Shown: one piece after another, positions 24,798 through 34,148 of the stretch | Numbering within the stretch: the first letter of the stretch is position 1 | Layout: each line of letters begins with the position of its first letter | Assembly: GCA_902603055.1 (NCBI GenBank) | Contig: CACKTD010000007.1 | Coordinates: forward strand, 1-45,293 | Length of the DNA: 45,293 nucleotides | From: Coxiellaceae bacterium | GTDB lineage: Bacteria > Pseudomonadota > Gammaproteobacteria > Comchoanobacterales > Comchoanobacteraceae | Direction: 5' to 3' | Translations under genes and position numbers: made by a program | Notes under the pieces: model-generated | Database searches by the model: none | Told to the model about the DNA's origin: nothing | The model's input: only the letters and a program-made list of their open reading frames with translations

Positions 24798-25711
24798 ACG
24801 ATCACCATATTATTTGCTCTTGCATCCATTTGCATTGGTTTTTTCGGTTTTTCTTGGCCACTTTCATCATCGTGATGATGATCACTATGCGATTGCTCCT
24901 GTGATTCAATTTCTTTTTTCAAATTTGGTTTTAACTGGTCTAAAAATTTTTCTTCTGATAACTTATCAATCAGATCTTGTAGCGCCTCTAAATTCACTAT
25001 TGGTAAAGCACTTTTTAGCATTATAAATAACTTTTCATCTTGCTGACGGATGTAACCAGACTCATTCAAACGTTTGATTGTTTGATCATAATGATCAAAA
25101 TGACCATTGATTAAGTCATATCTTAGTTGTTCTAACAAACCTACATAAATACGAAGACTAATACCTGTCAATGCTGTATCTTTTGAATTAATGGACTCAA
25201 TAACAATGAATGAACGTAACCACTGATACCAGCTATTATTCATTTCGGAGGCCTCGACCTCTATTTTAGGCAACTTAGCATTAGCGATCATTTGCTCAAT
25301 TATAAGTAGACGATCAAAAATAGAGGATTGCAACTGTTGCGACATTTTAAGAGTTGTTTCAAGTGTATTCACGACACGATTATCGGCACCTAATGCTTTG
25401 AATTGTTCAATTTGTAATTGAGCTAAATAGAGCTGATTGATGCCTGATTGAATATCACGATTATGTTCAATAGCAGCCTTCGCAAATTTAAGCCTCAACG
25501 TAAGATTATGAATATTATTGGTATATAAATTCTCTAGCACTGCTTTTCGAGATAATAATTCATACCGATTGATGGACGAATTATCTTTATCCAACTGCGC
25601 AATTTTGGTGCTAAAATTCTGGTTTTGTTGATATAAATTCACCATAAAATAACCCGCGATAACGAGCAAGATAATAATTACTGAATTTAATGAAAATAAT
25701 TTTTTAGCCAT
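24794..25711 (-). CDS. hemX: HemX-like membrane-anchored protein with a His/Asp-rich tail
   Basis: This 305-residue protein has a short cytoplasmic N-terminus, one membrane helix (about residues 9-26) and a periplasmic domain that begins as a coiled coil and becomes an amphipathic helical domain (LYLAQLQIEQFKALG, WYQWLRSFI). It lies between hemD and hemY as usual. A C-terminal tail (about 265-305) contains SHSDHHHDDE and lysine/proline residues, possibly metal-binding; this I have not seen as a standard HemX feature. The function of HemX is not established. It begins 3 nt from the hemD stop. Confidence 0.78.
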   Translation of the reverse strand: MAKKLFSLNSVIIILLVIAGYFMVNLYQQNQNFSTKIAQLDKDNSSINRYELLSRKAVLENLYTNNIHNLTLRLKFAKAAIEHNRDIQSGINQLYLAQLQIEQFKALGADNRVVNTLETTLKMSQQLQSSIFDRLLIIEQMIANAKLPKIEVEASEMNNSWYQWLRSFIVIESINSKDTALTGISLRIYVGLLEQLRYDLINGHFDHYDQTIKRLNESGYIRQQDEKLFIMLKSALPIVNLEALQDLIDKLSEEKFLDQLKPNLKKEIESQEQSHSDHHHDDESGQEKPKKPMQMDARANNMVIV

Positions 25712-25713
25712 AC

Positions 25714-26418
25714 CTACATAGTGTTTAAATACTGTATAAACGTTTCCTCAAGTGGATTTTCAAGCTGAATGAGTCGGCCTTTAAATTGGAGTTCCTCTGC
25801 GGCTGAATATGCATCACTAGACCCAACTACTATATCATAATTTTTCAAGCATGAAAGCTTTTGTCCTTCAATATAATACGCGTCAAATCGATGCAACATT
25901 TGGGCACTTGTTACATATATTAAACCTGTTGATGGTATTTTTTGATGCTTCCATTTTGGTTCATCCATCTTAAATACAGGACAAACAACTACATCTGCAC
26001 CTCTTGATCTGAGCGTATCGATCAGTTCTGGCTTCGTATTCTCCCCAGAAAAAATATTGATTTTTTTACCTCGAATAGCCATTAATTCAGGCAAATCTAA
26101 TAAGGCCTTAATATTAAACTGATTTTGTGTAGGAGTGATTGCGAAACGTTTAAAACGTTTCTCAATTGCAGTTGCAGTTTTTGGCCCAACTGCAAACACT
26201 GATTCAACATTCCCCAATTGCATGTCCAATAGATCAACTGCGATCTGTGAAACACAAATCCCATAATCACACCTACGGAATGACTGATTTAATTTGGATA
26301 TTTTAACAGCTGGCATGAGCAACCCTTTAAAACCCAATGGATCTATTTTAGCTTTCAATTGCTCGCCATAAGGACTGGGCCGAATGATGATAATGGTGTA
26401 TATATCAGTTTTTTTCAT
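25714..26418 (-). CDS. hemD: Uroporphyrinogen-III synthase
   Basis: HemD closes and inverts hydroxymethylbilane to uroporphyrinogen III. It is 234 residues, a two-lobed protein of low sequence conservation. The N-terminus is IIIIRPSPYGEQL. Family landmarks are the FAVGPKTATAIEKRF region and the later YVTSAQMLHRFDAY, and the FSGENTK segment corresponds to the GxxGR-like turn. HemX/HemY downstream support the call. hemC, which often precedes hemD, is not in the window. I chose ATG 26418 over the GTG at 26421. There is no strong Shine-Dalgarno; TATAGT lies 7 nt before the ATG. Confidence 0.82.
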   Translation of the reverse strand: MKKTDIYTIIIIRPSPYGEQLKAKIDPLGFKGLLMPAVKISKLNQSFRRCDYGICVSQIAVDLLDMQLGNVESVFAVGPKTATAIEKRFKRFAITPTQNQFNIKALLDLPELMAIRGKKINIFSGENTKPELIDTLRSRGADVVVCPVFKMDEPKWKHQKIPSTGLIYVTSAQMLHRFDAYYIEGQKLSCLKNYDIVVGSSDAYSAAEELQFKGRLIQLENPLEETFIQYLNTM

Positions 26419-26453
26419 CACTTACACTATAACCAATAGTCTAGATAAATAAT

Positions 26454-26480
26454 ACCTCTCCCCTACTTCCCCCACCCCCC
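26454..26480 (-). promoter_or_regulatory. G-tract cluster in the hemD upstream region (possible G-quadruplex)
   Basis: On the minus strand the sequence reads six G, T, five G, AAGTA, four G, AGA, GG. Three tracts of at least 4 G and one of 2 form a potential G-quadruplex, striking in this AT-rich DNA. It lies 36-62 bases upstream of the hemD ATG in the divergent region and may influence hemD or the opposite gene. The fourth tract is only GG, so the fold may be two-layered or bulged. Confidence 0.45.
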
Positions 26481-26518
26481 ACATTAACGCATTAATAGGC
26501 TAAATATTGCACATAATA

Positions 26519-26527
26519 TGCTATAAT
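26519..26527 (+). promoter_or_regulatory. Extended -10 promoter of the reductase gene
   Basis: TGCTATAAT carries a perfect TATAAT (26522-26527) preceded by the TGn extension. No good -35 is present at 17 bases. The ATG is 19 nt downstream. Confidence 0.55.
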
Positions 26528-26546
26528 TAACTTAATTGGGGTGGAT

Positions 26547-27572
26547 ATGAAAAGAATTTTAATCACCGGTGGCAATGGTTTCATTGCAAAGCACATTATA
26601 TTACAACTTTTACAAAAAGATATTAAATTAAATGTTACGTTGCGTAATGCTAATGACTCTAAATTCTTGTTAAACACGCTACAAAACAACGGCATTAAAA
26701 GCCCTGACATCAATTTTTTTGAAGCTGATTTAGAACATGATGAAGGCTGGAAAGAATCGTTACAAGATTGTAGTGCAGTCATTCATACAGCATGCCCAGT
26801 ACCTGAATTTAAGTTTAGAGACCGTTTAGCATTGGAGGATCCAATCTATAATGGCACCATGCGCTTATTAAAATTAGCGCATGAAAATAATTTAGAGAAA
26901 ATCATATTCACATCTAGCTTAAATGCTTTAGCATTTACAAAAGATCGAACCAATAGCTGTGTCTTAAATGAAGAATCCAATAGCTTTTTAGGAACTGAAG
27001 ATATTGACGCGTATACCTACGCTAAAACCAAAACATCTCTTGATATTTGGCAATATGCTAAAGATAACAATATCAAAGATAAAGTAGTAGTGATATATCC
27101 TGGACTAGTCTTTGGACCGTGTTTAGATCAACGATTATGCACCTCTACTAAATTCATCAGCCAAATGATTCATGGAGAGTTCCCTATAATTCCAAGTATT
27201 TCGTGGCCAGTAGTTGACGTAAGAGACGTTGCAGCAATTCATATAAAAGCGTTAGATAAAAAAATACTATCCGGTCAAAAAGTAATTGTGGCAGGTGAAT
27301 CGATAAGCCTTGAAGAAATTGGACAAACCATCAAAGAAAAAGCACCACGTTATCAGAGTAATTTACCCAAATGGGTAATGCCTGACTTTATTGCTAAATT
27401 TCTATTGGTCAGTGGTATGCGCTCTCATAGTATGACCCATAATGTTGGAATGCATCTTCAAGTCAATAATCAGATATCTCAGACCTTATTATCTAACTAC
27501 AAATTGCGCTCTCCTCAAGAAGCAATCGAAGCTACCTTAGACTCATTTATTCGCTATAAAATTGCAGCTTAA
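26547..27572 (+). CDS. NAD(P)-dependent short-chain/epimerase-type reductase (dihydroflavonol reductase-like)
   Basis: This 341-residue extended SDR has the Rossmann motif TGGNGFIAKHI at the N-terminus, DLEHDEGW (substrate/acid segment), HTACPVPE, TSSLNALAF (the TSS triad serine), and YAKTK giving the YxxxK catalytic pair. DFR/aldehyde-reductase-like members follow this plan. The substrate is unknown. ATG 26547 is chosen over GTG 26541 because GGGGTGG lies just upstream. It overlaps the convergent ETF-QO gene by 4 nt. Confidence 0.8.
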   Translation: MKRILITGGNGFIAKHIILQLLQKDIKLNVTLRNANDSKFLLNTLQNNGIKSPDINFFEADLEHDEGWKESLQDCSAVIHTACPVPEFKFRDRLALEDPIYNGTMRLLKLAHENNLEKIIFTSSLNALAFTKDRTNSCVLNEESNSFLGTEDIDAYTYAKTKTSLDIWQYAKDNNIKDKVVVIYPGLVFGPCLDQRLCTSTKFISQMIHGEFPIIPSISWPVVDVRDVAAIHIKALDKKILSGQKVIVAGESISLEEIGQTIKEKAPRYQSNLPKWVMPDFIAKFLLVSGMRSHSMTHNVGMHLQVNNQISQTLLSNYKLRSPQEAIEATLDSFIRYKIAA

Positions 27573-29170
27573 GTGTCAGAATAGTTTGGTCCATCTCCAC
27601 CTTGAGGTGGACGCCATTCAATATTTTGAGACATGTCCTTGATATCACACGTTTTACAGTGAATACAGTTTTGAGCATTAATTTGAAACTTTAATTCTTT
27701 TTGTTCAATCACAACTTCATAAACTCCTGCAGGACAATAACGTGTTTCTGGTGAGGCATATATCTTATTGTTGAATTTTATTGCTAGATCTGGTTTTTTT
27801 AGCACTAAATGAGGCGGCTGATTCTCTTGATGATAAGTGGCCGTGAGTCGAACAGAAGACATAAGATCAAAACTCAATACCCCATCAGGCTTTGGATATT
27901 TAATTTCTTTAAATTCATCAGCTGGTTTGGTAGCTAAATGATCAGAATCATGTTTCAAAGTCCATGGAGTATACCCAAATGTCACCGTCTCAAATACTGC
28001 ATTTACAAGACCATGCCATAACCCTTTTTGAAATCCAGGCCGAATGTTACGAACACGATATAATTCTTTACCTACTTTAGATTTTCGAAGTTGAATATCA
28101 AAATGGGTCTGTTTTTTACCCCAGTTATCAACGATACACTCCGCAGCGATCATTCCGCTACGCATTGCATTATGAATACCTTTAATTTTTGGTGTGTTGA
28201 CCATACCTGCAGCACAACCAATGAGTAATCCACCTGGAAAATCCAGTTTTGGCAATGACTGCCAACCACCCTCAGTCAATGCTCGAGCCCCATAGGCAAT
28301 GCGTTTGCCTTTACTTAACATGGATTTACACTTTGGATGATGTTTAAATTGTTGAAAAATTTGGTACGGATTAATATAGGGGTTTTCATAATCAAGACCA
28401 ATCACATAACCTATTGATACTTTATTGTCATCATAATGATATACGAATGAACCACCATAAACCTCTTTATCCAACGGCCAACCAATTGAATGCCATACTA
28501 ATCCTGGATGATGATGCTTCTTATTGATCTCCCAAACCTCTTTTAGACCGATCGCATATGTTTGTGGTTGACTGTTTTGATCTAATTTAAATCGTTGAAT
28601 GATAGACTTTGCCAGTGAACCTCGAGCACCTTCTGCAATGATTGTTTGTTTTGCTAATAAATGCAGCCCTGGCTGATAGTTTTCCCCAGGGGAACCATCC
28701 TTTTTAAGGCCCATTTCACCGGTAATTACACCAGAAAGCCGTTCCCCCTTCATGATTGGGTCTACAGCGACAAAACCAGGGAAAATCTGCACCCCAAGAG
28801 CTTCGGCCTGATGCGCCAAAAATCGTGCAAATTGGGATAAACTTAAGATATAGTTGCCATCATTTCGCATTTGTGGTGGTGTTGGCAATGTATACGCCAT
28901 TTTTTTATCAAAAAAATAAAAAATATCTTTTTTTACAGATTCCATTAATGGCTTATTTGGAATAGATTTCCAGTCAGGTAATAACTGATCCAATGCACCA
29001 ACTTCCAAAACGGCACCAGAGACTAAATGCCCACCGATCTGTGCTGACTTTTCAATCACACACACTTCTAGTGTTGGTTTCTTTTGTTTTAAATGAATTG
29101 CAGCTGCAAGACCAGCAGGTCCGCCGCCAACGATCACAACATCAAATTGTATTGTTTCACTTTCTCCCAT
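27569..29170 (-). CDS. Electron transfer flavoprotein-ubiquinone oxidoreductase
   Basis: This 533-residue inner-membrane flavo-iron-sulfur enzyme passes electrons from ETF to ubiquinone. It has an FAD motif VVIVGGGPAGLAAAIHL at the N-terminus, GAxxGxxP-like IAEGARGSLAKSII, a membrane-associated ubiquinone-binding stretch including GGSFVYHYDDN, and a C-terminal [4Fe-4S] domain with CPAGVYEV, then CIHCKTCD. The C-terminal WRPPQGGDGPNY signature is the ETF-QO hallmark. It is divergent from etfB/etfA across 59 nt. It has a -10-like TATACT with TGn extension 6 nt before the ATG and no good Shine-Dalgarno. Confidence 0.94.
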   Translation of the reverse strand: MGESETIQFDVVIVGGGPAGLAAAIHLKQKKPTLEVCVIEKSAQIGGHLVSGAVLEVGALDQLLPDWKSIPNKPLMESVKKDIFYFFDKKMAYTLPTPPQMRNDGNYILSLSQFARFLAHQAEALGVQIFPGFVAVDPIMKGERLSGVITGEMGLKKDGSPGENYQPGLHLLAKQTIIAEGARGSLAKSIIQRFKLDQNSQPQTYAIGLKEVWEINKKHHHPGLVWHSIGWPLDKEVYGGSFVYHYDDNKVSIGYVIGLDYENPYINPYQIFQQFKHHPKCKSMLSKGKRIAYGARALTEGGWQSLPKLDFPGGLLIGCAAGMVNTPKIKGIHNAMRSGMIAAECIVDNWGKKQTHFDIQLRKSKVGKELYRVRNIRPGFQKGLWHGLVNAVFETVTFGYTPWTLKHDSDHLATKPADEFKEIKYPKPDGVLSFDLMSSVRLTATYHQENQPPHLVLKKPDLAIKFNNKIYASPETRYCPAGVYEVVIEQKELKFQINAQNCIHCKTCDIKDMSQNIEWRPPQGGDGPNYSDT

Positions 29171-29176
29171 ACTTCA

Positions 29177-29185
29177 AGTATATCA
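29177..29185 (-). promoter_or_regulatory. Extended -10 of the ETF-QO promoter
   Basis: On the minus strand, TGATATACT (TATACT at 29177-29182) ends 6 nt before the ATG at 29170. It suggests a leaderless start. Confidence 0.45.
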
Positions 29186-29202
29186 CAAATCCCAATACCC
29201 TA

Positions 29203-29211
29203 TGCTATACT
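29203..29211 (+). promoter_or_regulatory. Extended -10 of the etfBA promoter
   Basis: TGCTATACT (TATACT at 29206-29211) lies 18 nt before the etfB ATG at 29230. GGAG 29221-29224 provides the Shine-Dalgarno. Both promoters share the 59-nt divergent region. Confidence 0.55.
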
Positions 29212-29229
29212 GGAAGTATTGGAGTTTAT

Positions 29230-29967
29230 ATGAAGGTATTGATCCCTGTAAAACACGTCATTGATTATAATGTTCAAATCCAGGTCAAAAACGGTAAAGT
29301 CGTTAAAGATCATGTGAAACATTCAATGAATCCCTTTGATGAAATTGCTGTTGAAGCAGCACTTCAATTACAAGAGAAGAACGTTATAACTGAAATTCAT
29401 TGCATTAGCATTGCTGATCAAGCAGCAATTGCAACCTTAAGACATGGATTAGCATTGGGTGCGCATGAAGCAACTCTCATTGAAAGCTCAAAATCATTAG
29501 ATCCCTTTTGCATTGCAACGACATTAGCTCACTTTATTCAAGAAAAAGAATTTGACCTAGTAATAATGGGGAAACAGGCTATTGATGATGATTATAATCA
29601 AACAGCACAAATGTTAGCAGCCCTACTTGAGTGGCCACAAGCCACTTTTGCTTCAAAAATTATTCCTAAAAAATCATGCTTTGAAGTGACCCGTGAGGTC
29701 GATGGTGGTTTAGAAACCATTGAGGTAAAACTACCTGCAGTGATTTCTACAGATTTAAGACTTAATGAGCCAAGATTTGCAACATTACCAAACATTATGA
29801 AAGCAAAGTCTAAACCTCTTACAACAATTCCCATAGATCAATTAAAGCTTAATTTAAAACCACACTTCATTGAAACAAAAATTGAAGAACCTGCAAAACG
29901 TTCCCAAGGCAAGGAAGTAAAGAGTATCGAGGAGCTAGTAAAAGTCATTAAGGATAGCGTGGAATGA
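29230..29967 (+). CDS. etfB: Electron transfer flavoprotein subunit beta
   Basis: This 245-residue protein begins MKVLIPVKHVIDYNV and carries the adenine nucleotide-binding pattern ALRHGLALGAHEATLIE, here TLRHGLALGAHEAT, then VIMGKQAIDDDYNQTAQMLA, WPQATFASKI and the C-terminal block LKLNLKPHF. With EtfA it carries electrons from acyl-CoA and other dehydrogenases to ETF-QO. The true start is ATG 29230 with GGAG upstream; the long N-terminal extension in that frame runs through the divergent ETF-QO gene and is not coding. It overlaps etfA by 4 nt. Confidence 0.95.
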   Translation: MKVLIPVKHVIDYNVQIQVKNGKVVKDHVKHSMNPFDEIAVEAALQLQEKNVITEIHCISIADQAAIATLRHGLALGAHEATLIESSKSLDPFCIATTLAHFIQEKEFDLVIMGKQAIDDDYNQTAQMLAALLEWPQATFASKIIPKKSCFEVTREVDGGLETIEVKLPAVISTDLRLNEPRFATLPNIMKAKSKPLTTIPIDQLKLNLKPHFIETKIEEPAKRSQGKEVKSIEELVKVIKDSVE

Positions 29968-30899
29968 AAGTATTAGTTGTTGCAAATCATCAAGGTCAAT
30001 TCTCTAGTCCACTCAATGCTGCTGTTTTACAAGCATCTCTCAAATTTAATAAATCTTGTGATATTTTGGTCATTGGCCATAAAATTGAACCCATAGTGAC
30101 AGCATTAGAGCATTTTAAAATGGTAGATAAAATATTAACATGTGATCACACAGCATATGCACACCAACTCGCAGAAAACACCAGTCAAGTTATTGCAAAA
30201 ATTGCTGAAGATTATGATGTCATTTTAGGATTAAGTTCGACAGTCACAAAAGATATTTTTCCAAGAGCTGCCGCTTTACTTGGCATTGGTCTTGTAAGTG
30301 ATGTAATTGAGATTGTTTCTTCAAATACATATAAACGGCCTATTTATGCAGGCAATGCGATTGCTAGCGTAAAAGATGATCAAAAAAAGAAAATGTTAAC
30401 TATTCGAGCTACTGCTTTTGAGAAAGCCATCCCAGATGATAAGCACAATGCCAAAATTGAAAAAAAGAATTTAATCATCGAAGCTAAGAAAACTAAATTC
30501 CTTAAAATAGAAGCACCAACGTCAACAAGACCTGAATTAACATGTGCAGATGTCGTAGTGTCAGGTGGCCGTGGCTTTGGAAGTAAGGAAAACTTTAAAA
30601 AGCTTGAGAAGCTTGCTGATCAATTAGGAGCTGCAGTTGGTGCATCTAGAGCAGCTGTTGATGCAGGCTATGTGCCCAATGACTATCAAGTCGGTCAAAC
30701 AGGAAAAATCATCGCACCACAGCTTTATATTTGTTTTGGTATCTCTGGAGCTATCCAGCATCTTGCAGGCATGAAAGATAGTAAAACTATCATTGCAATC
30801 AATAAAGATCCTGAAGCGCCGATATTCAAAGTATCAGATTATCACTATGTAGGTGATTTATTTGATGTTTTAGTTGAACTACAAAAAAAACTTAGCTAA
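29964..30899 (+). CDS. etfA: Electron transfer flavoprotein subunit alpha
   Basis: This 311-residue protein has an N-terminal domain and the C-terminal FAD domain with [40 protein letters not shown] and the EtfA signature [19 protein letters not shown], followed by [13 protein letters not shown]. It pairs with EtfB and donates to the ETF-QO encoded next door. The ATG overlaps the etfB TGA (ATGA). No terminator is seen in the 72 nt to the LRR gene. Confidence 0.96.
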   Translation: MKVLVVANHQGQFSSPLNAAVLQASLKFNKSCDILVIGHKIEPIVTALEHFKMVDKILTCDHTAYAHQLAENTSQVIAKIAEDYDVILGLSSTVTKDIFPRAAALLGIGLVSDVIEIVSSNTYKRPIYAGNAIASVKDDQKKKMLTIRATAFEKAIPDDKHNAKIEKKNLIIEAKKTKFLKIEAPTSTRPELTCADVVVSGGRGFGSKENFKKLEKLADQLGAAVGASRAAVDAGYVPNDYQVGQTGKIIAPQLYICFGISGAIQHLAGMKDSKTIIAINKDPEAPIFKVSDYHYVGDLFDVLVELQKKLS

Positions 30900-30935
30900 A
30901 TTTATAATTTGCAACAATTTATAAATACTTCATAA

Positions 30936-30965
30936 TTGGCAATACATTATGAACAGCAATACTGT
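30936..30965 (+). promoter_or_regulatory. Candidate promoter of the LRR gene
   Basis: TTGGCA (30936-30941), an 18-nt spacer and TACTGT (30960-30965) end exactly 6 nt before the ATG, with no Shine-Dalgarno. The -10 is weak (about 3 of 6) and the -35 good. A leaderless start is suggested. Confidence 0.4.
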
Positions 30966-30971
30966 TAACAC

Positions 30972-33900
30972 ATGGAAATAAATATAGAAAACATATCCAT
31001 TATTACAATGGAATATATAGATCAAAACTTTGATCGAGATAATATCACTCAAATCAATATTGGCCCAGGAGTAAAAACAATTGGGCAATATGCATTTAAA
31101 AATTGTAAAAAATTAAAGGTTGTCAATATTTCTGATTCCGTCGAGGTGATTGAACGATACGCATTTACATTGTGTGAAAGCCTGACCCACTGCAATGGCT
31201 TATTATCTGTGCATACCATAGGAGAGTCTGCCTTCTTTTATTGCATTTCACTATATTCAATTTATATTTCTAATTTTGTTACCGAAATTCCTTCTAATGC
31301 TTTTTACAATTGTTTAAATCTGACACAGGTTTTAGGATTTAAAAGTATCCAAATAATTCACACAGAGGCTTTTCATTCTTGTCATCGATTAAGTACTTTA
31401 GTATTTCCTGAGTCCTTGACTACTTTACACACAGGTGCTTTTGCGGCGTCGGGTTTAAAAGAAGTTTATCTAAAAAAACAATTGAAAATAATTCCATCCA
31501 ATTGCTTTGCAAACTGTTTAGATCTTGAAACTGTAATCGTAGAGGATGGGGTTGAAGCCATCTTAACAGGTGCATTTCAAAATTGTGGAAACTTAATTAA
31601 TGTTACATTATCTCGAAGCTTAATTTCTATTGAAGATAACGCCTTTTTTGAATGTTTTAGGGTTGAGCATGTTCAATTCTCAGAATTAACTAACCTTGGT
31701 AATAAGTCTTTTGCAAAATGCCATTCTTTACGAAGCGTTGAAACCTTTGAAGAAGAACATTATGCCTGTGGTTTTATTGCCCAATCTGCATTCATAGAAT
31801 GCGAAAATTTAGAAATGATTATTTGTCACCAACCCCAAAAAATGCAACATTTGATCATTACAGAATCAGTAGATGTTAATCAAATATTAATACGACACCT
31901 TGATGTAAAAACACCAAGCATTGTTTGGAATAATACTGATGAATTTATTGATATCCCTGAAGGTACTAAGACTATATATGCAAATCAATTTGCATATTAT
32001 TTAGAGCTTAAACACGTTCGTATTCCCGATAGCGTAGAAATAATTGAAGACCATGCTTTCCATCATTGTGAAAATCTTGAAATTATTGAAGGTGGACGAG
32101 GCATAAAGAGTATGGGCAACTATGCATTTTCGCACTGCACATCCTTAAAAAAAATCAAATTATCAACTTTTTTAGAGCATTTAGGGCATGCTGTATTTTT
32201 TCATTGTGTCAATTTGCAATTCATTGAAATGAAAAGTGGGTTGAGCGAACTTCCAGCTGGCTCTTTTTCAGGTTGCGCCAATTTGAAGTATGCATTTTTA
32301 GGAGATAGCATTATAACAATTGGAGAATATGCTTTTCATCAGTGTATCAACTTAAAGAATGTTGCTTTTCCTGAAACACTCAAATTCATCAGCGATTTTG
32401 CATTTAATCAATGTTTTCAATTAGAGTACGCGAATCTTAAATCTGGTTGCTTGTCTATTGGATCAGGTGCCTTCAAGGGCTGTGTTAGCCTTGTATCATG
32501 CACCAATCTACAAACTGTTCAAACAATCAATGCATTTGCATTTCAAAACTGTATGATGCTAGGTAATCTTGAATTTGAACAGTTAACACATATTGGAAAG
32601 TATGCATTTTCAGGATGTCAAAATTTATTCTTTATATCTGGACTTTCAAAATTGATGACTTTAGAGGAAGGAGCTTTTATACTTTGCACCAGTCTTGAGA
32701 GTATTCATTTATCCTCACAATTAACCGTTATTGAAGCACAGCTATTTTTAAATTGTTATAATTTGAAAGAGGCTCACTTGGGTGGCCAAATACAAATTTT
32801 TAAAGAAAGAGCATTTTATGGATGTGAAAGATTAAAGTTAATTACAGGTTTTGAGGAAAATTTAACCACCATTGAGAACAACGCACTCGCATCATGCAAA
32901 TCACTTGAAAATTTTGAGATCCCATCAACTGTTCAAAAAATAGATCACGAAGCTTTTTATGGTGCAGGCATTAAAAAAGCGTCGTTGCCAGAAGGTCTAA
33001 AGTTCATCAGTAGAGGAGCCTTCGGTGAATGTGAAAATCTCTATGATGTCAGTATGTCAAATTCAATTGAAATAATTGAGAGTGGTGCCTTTATAAACTG
33101 TAAAAAATTAAAATCAGCAGTTATGTCGAATAGTATTTTAGAATTAGGATGTAATGTATATGAAGGTTGTTCTGATCTTGTTGAAGTTCAACTATCCCAA
33201 AAACTTCGTACAATAGGGAACATTTGCTTTGGGGGGTGTAGAAGTTTAAAACTAGTTATATTTCCAGATTCATTGTTAACGATAAATCAAGGTGCTTTTC
33301 AAGAATGCAGAAGTCTTGAAAAGGCGTTTTTCTCAAAAAATATTTCATATATTGGTAATAATGCATTTACAAGATGCAGTACACTGGAGTGTGTAATATT
33401 ACCAGTAGCACTTAATACGATTGGATCGTGGGCATTTTCATTTTGTACTAAATTACAATTTGCACATATACCTTATAATACAGCAACCATTGAATTGAAT
33501 ATTTTTCATGAGTGCAAACAATTAGAATTTATATTTATTGGTAAATCGCATAGGATTGTACAGCAAAATTATAATCAGTGTGAAGCTTTAAAATATTTTG
33601 TATGCATCGATAATAACCATAAAAATGATATTACTACCAATCTTAATAACCAAACATCCACGATACCCATAATCACTATCAGAGAATTCATAAATATTGA
33701 ACATTCTGATGTAATTGATATCAATAAGCACGAACCAAAAGATGATTTATTATCATACCTTATTTATCGCATTATTTATCTAGGTCAGCAACCAACATGG
33801 AAAGACTTCGCATCTGCATTTAAATATCGTACAGTTTCAGATATCCAAAAAATCATTGATCAACTTAGATTAAATAATTCTATCCCTATATTTAATATGA

Positions 33901-34070
33901 GCTATATTCCAAAACAGTCTATCTTTTCGAATGATGAGACATTAACGAATGATATTAATCTGAACATGTGCCATCATCACCTTAAAAAGTATATGTCACC
34001 GTTTGAATGGACAAGACTTGCTTCTCTTGCACGCCAAAATTCCATAACCATAAATCTTTCTTCAACTTAA
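30972..34070 (+). CDS. Giant BspA-type leucine-rich-repeat protein
   Basis: This 1032-residue protein consists mainly of about 34 repeats of about 23 residues with the BspA/TpLRR (LRR_5) consensus I-x-x-x-A-F-x-x-C-x-x-L-x-x-V. Examples are IGQYAFKNCKKLKVV, IGEYAFHQCINLKNV and INQGAFQECRSLEKA. Two blocks (residues about 36-283 and 335-870) are split by about 50 non-repeat residues. About 155 further residues contain no repeat. There is no signal peptide, lipobox or LPXTG, so a BspA-like surface role would need another route; secretion to a host is possible. Such repeats mediate protein binding in Bacteroidota, spirochetes and protists. The gene sits between etfA and tmRNA. A frame-shift-free sequence of this length argues against decay. 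Confidence 0.85.
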   Translation: MEINIENISIITMEYIDQNFDRDNITQINIGPGVKTIGQYAFKNCKKLKVVNISDSVEVIERYAFTLCESLTHCNGLLSVHTIGESAFFYCISLYSIYISNFVTEIPSNAFYNCLNLTQVLGFKSIQIIHTEAFHSCHRLSTLVFPESLTTLHTGAFAASGLKEVYLKKQLKIIPSNCFANCLDLETVIVEDGVEAILTGAFQNCGNLINVTLSRSLISIEDNAFFECFRVEHVQFSELTNLGNKSFAKCHSLRSVETFEEEHYACGFIAQSAFIECENLEMIICHQPQKMQHLIITESVDVNQILIRHLDVKTPSIVWNNTDEFIDIPEGTKTIYANQFAYYLELKHVRIPDSVEIIEDHAFHHCENLEIIEGGRGIKSMGNYAFSHCTSLKKIKLSTFLEHLGHAVFFHCVNLQFIEMKSGLSELPAGSFSGCANLKYAFLGDSIITIGEYAFHQCINLKNVAFPETLKFISDFAFNQCFQLEYANLKSGCLSIGSGAFKGCVSLVSCTNLQTVQTINAFAFQNCMMLGNLEFEQLTHIGKYAFSGCQNLFFISGLSKLMTLEEGAFILCTSLESIHLSSQLTVIEAQLFLNCYNLKEAHLGGQIQIFKERAFYGCERLKLITGFEENLTTIENNALASCKSLENFEIPSTVQKIDHEAFYGAGIKKASLPEGLKFISRGAFGECENLYDVSMSNSIEIIESGAFINCKKLKSAVMSNSILELGCNVYEGCSDLVEVQLSQKLRTIGNICFGGCRSLKLVIFPDSLLTINQGAFQECRSLEKAFFSKNISYIGNNAFTRCSTLECVILPVALNTIGSWAFSFCTKLQFAHIPYNTATIELNIFHECKQLEFIFIGKSHRIVQQNYNQCEALKYFVCIDNNHKNDITTNLNNQTSTIPIITIREFINIEHSDVIDINKHEPKDDLLSYLIYRIIYLGQQPTWKDFASAFKYRTVSDIQKIIDQLRLNNSIPIFNMSYIPKQSIFSNDETLTNDINLNMCHHHLKKYMSPFEWTRLASLARQNSITINLSST

Positions 34071-34111
34071 AGCCTATATCTCGAAAAAATTATAAGCTCG
34101 CAGCACCTAAA

Positions 34112-34140
34112 TTGGAAAATTTGTAAAATTATAGTAAAAT
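34112..34140 (+). promoter_or_regulatory. tmRNA promoter
   Basis: TTGGAA (34112-34117), a 17-nt spacer and TAAAAT (34135-34140) lie 8 nt before the RNA 5' end. A second TATAAT (34140-34145) is too close to the start to be the main -10. Confidence 0.65.
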
Positions 34141-34148
34141 ATAATTAT

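Noticed and set aside
28993-29229. Extended N-terminus of etfB beginning inside the divergent ETF-QO gene.
   Set aside because: The family start is MKVLIPVK at 29230 with GGAG; the extension is the shadow of ETF-QO.
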